A DNA stretch of 6,675 nucleotides from Flectobacillus sp. GTDB lineage: Bacteria; Bacteroidota; Bacteroidia; Cytophagales; Spirosomataceae. The position numbers and the translations under genes are program-made. Where the stretch lies: the NCBI GenBank assembly GCA_029865665.1, contig JARXAV010000228.1, forward strand, positions 1-6,675, in the 5' to 3' direction. This document shows, piece by piece, positions 5,972 to 6,675 of the stretch; position 1 is the first letter of the stretch, and the number at the start of each line of letters is the position of its first letter. The notes under the pieces were generated by a model. The model saw nothing but the letters and a program-made list of their open reading frames with translations, had not been told where the DNA came from and did not search any database.

Positions 5972-6313
5972 AAACTATTGCGACTAGCCAAACTTTAATC
6001 GTGACAGAAATCTATGCCGTGATGAAGATATGGTAGATAGTTAGTCAGTCTATCGGCTCGTTTCGTTGGCTTCTTTTATGGTTTATCACTCGACTCGAAG
6101 ATATTTGGAAGAGCAGGTTTTTGCCTGCTCTTTTGTTTTTTAGGGTTTCTGATGTTCTTAACAGAAATTCAATTAGAAAATGGGTAGCGGAAATTAAAAA
6201 TAAGCTCCACTTGGGAATCTGTTGAAATGGTTTTATTTTTAGAAGTATATTTAATGGTGTTTATATGCTCGTTCGCCGTCAGCAAAAAAAACGTTACTTA
6301 AAAATTAATTTTT
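5972..6313. other. 342-bp gap between decarboxylase and DinB-like gene
   Basis: No gene can be supported here. The first part (about 5980-6105) is visibly richer in GC than its neighbours. It contains a small inverted repeat GATAG-N9-CTATC (6036-6054) and widely spaced AGCCAA/TTGGCT segments, so a structured RNA or an old gene fragment is possible but not shown. An intrinsic terminator follows at 6109-6141. The rest (6142-6298) is plain AT-rich sequence without a clear TAnnTTTG promoter. The last bases before the DinB-like start form an AT palindrome. Confidence 0.6.
6109..6141 (+). terminator. Intrinsic terminator with U-tract
   Basis: The stem AAGAGCAGG / CCTGCTCTT is a perfect 9-bp pair with a TTTTTG loop, and TTTTGTTTTTT overlaps and follows the second arm. 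This is a classic Rho-independent terminator on the plus strand. It would end the decarboxylase transcript, or a transcript starting within the GC-richer stretch just before it. Confidence 0.85.
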
Positions 6314-6675
6314 ATGAATTTTCCCAAAATAGCAGAGTATAATCCGGCGTATCAAAAATATATTGACCTCGTTGAAAGTGAAAACTTTTTCGACCAATTT
6401 GATGCTATCACTAACGAAACCATAAGACTATTTAGAGCTATCAGTACAGACCAACTGAACTATAAATATGCTGAAAATAAATGGACAATAAAAGATGTTT
6501 TAATGCACATAATTGATACAGAAAGGGGATTCTCATATAGAGCAATTGTCTGCATAAGACAAGACGACAAAACACCTTTGTATGGGATGGACGAAGATTT
6601 TTATGCAAATAATGTTAATGTTACAAACAGAAATATAGAAAGTATGCTTGAAGAATTTGAAGCAGTTAGAAAAGC
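6314..6675 (+). CDS. DinB-family protein (partial, cut by window end)
   Basis: The first 120 codons of a DinB/DfsB-like four-helix-bundle protein are present; the frame is open at the right edge, and members usually have about 150-180 residues. The family signature is the helix KWTIKDVLMHIIDTERGFSYRA, with His65 as probable first metal ligand and Glu70 conserved. It is followed by the RQDDKTPLYGMDEDFYAN segment and a helix ending in LEEFEAVRKA. The superfamily includes metal-dependent thiol transferases and proteins first seen as DNA-damage-induced; the substrate here is unknown. ATG 6314 is directly preceded by an AT palindrome (6299-6314). No Shine-Dalgarno or TAnnTTTG element is visible upstream. 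The terminator at 6109-6141 suggests its transcription is independent of the decarboxylase gene. Confidence 0.85.
   Translation, partial: MNFPKIAEYNPAYQKYIDLVESENFFDQFDAITNETIRLFRAISTDQLNYKYAENKWTIKDVLMHIIDTERGFSYRAIVCIRQDDKTPLYGMDEDFYANNVNVTNRNIESMLEEFEAVRK

Noticed and set aside
6045..6220. Open frames across the GC-richer gap that give hydrophobic or basic short peptides
   Set aside because: They have no convincing start and no recognisable motif, and they run through the terminator hairpin, so they are not supported as genes.

Overview
The window looks like chromosome of an AT-rich Bacteroidota bacterium, most probably of the Flavobacteriia. The visible signs are: low GC content; A-rich leaders with no Shine-Dalgarno before start codons; Bacteroidota-type promoter elements (TAnnTTTG) ahead of several genes; and protein families that resemble flavobacterial versions. 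All recognisable genes are on the plus strand, and no mobile-element gene, tRNA, rRNA or CRISPR array is visible.

Left half (1-2883): two similar modules stand in tandem. Each has a small Crp/Fnr-family regulator, then an inverted repeat a few bases after its stop codon, then a promoter of the TAnnTTTG type, then one enzyme gene with a leader of about 20-25 nt. Module 1 is a regulator (39-611) with an FNR-like recognition helix, a perfect FNR-type box TTGAT-N4-ATCAA (616-629), and a UlaG-like metallo-beta-lactamase-fold hydrolase whose real start is ATG 685. Module 2 is a regulator (1623-2198) whose recognition helix has Arg where FNR has Glu, a different inverted repeat (2211-2233), and a short SDR protein (2275-2883) that lacks the classical Tyr/Lys catalytic pair. 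A strong hairpin terminator (2896-2938) closes module 2.

Right half (2961-6675): a full-length PhzF-family isomerase-like protein is followed by two degraded-looking small genes. One is a membrane-anchored protein of unknown function whose expected start codon reads ACG. The other is a 5'-truncated DUF1349 remnant. Next comes a complete group II PLP-dependent decarboxylase, a 342-bp gap with a classic intrinsic terminator, and the first 120 codons of a DinB-family protein cut off by the window end.

The enzymes do not form one obvious pathway. The best candidate for something not yet described is the pair of self-contained regulator-operator-enzyme modules, whose different operators go with a change in the DNA-reading residues of the regulators.
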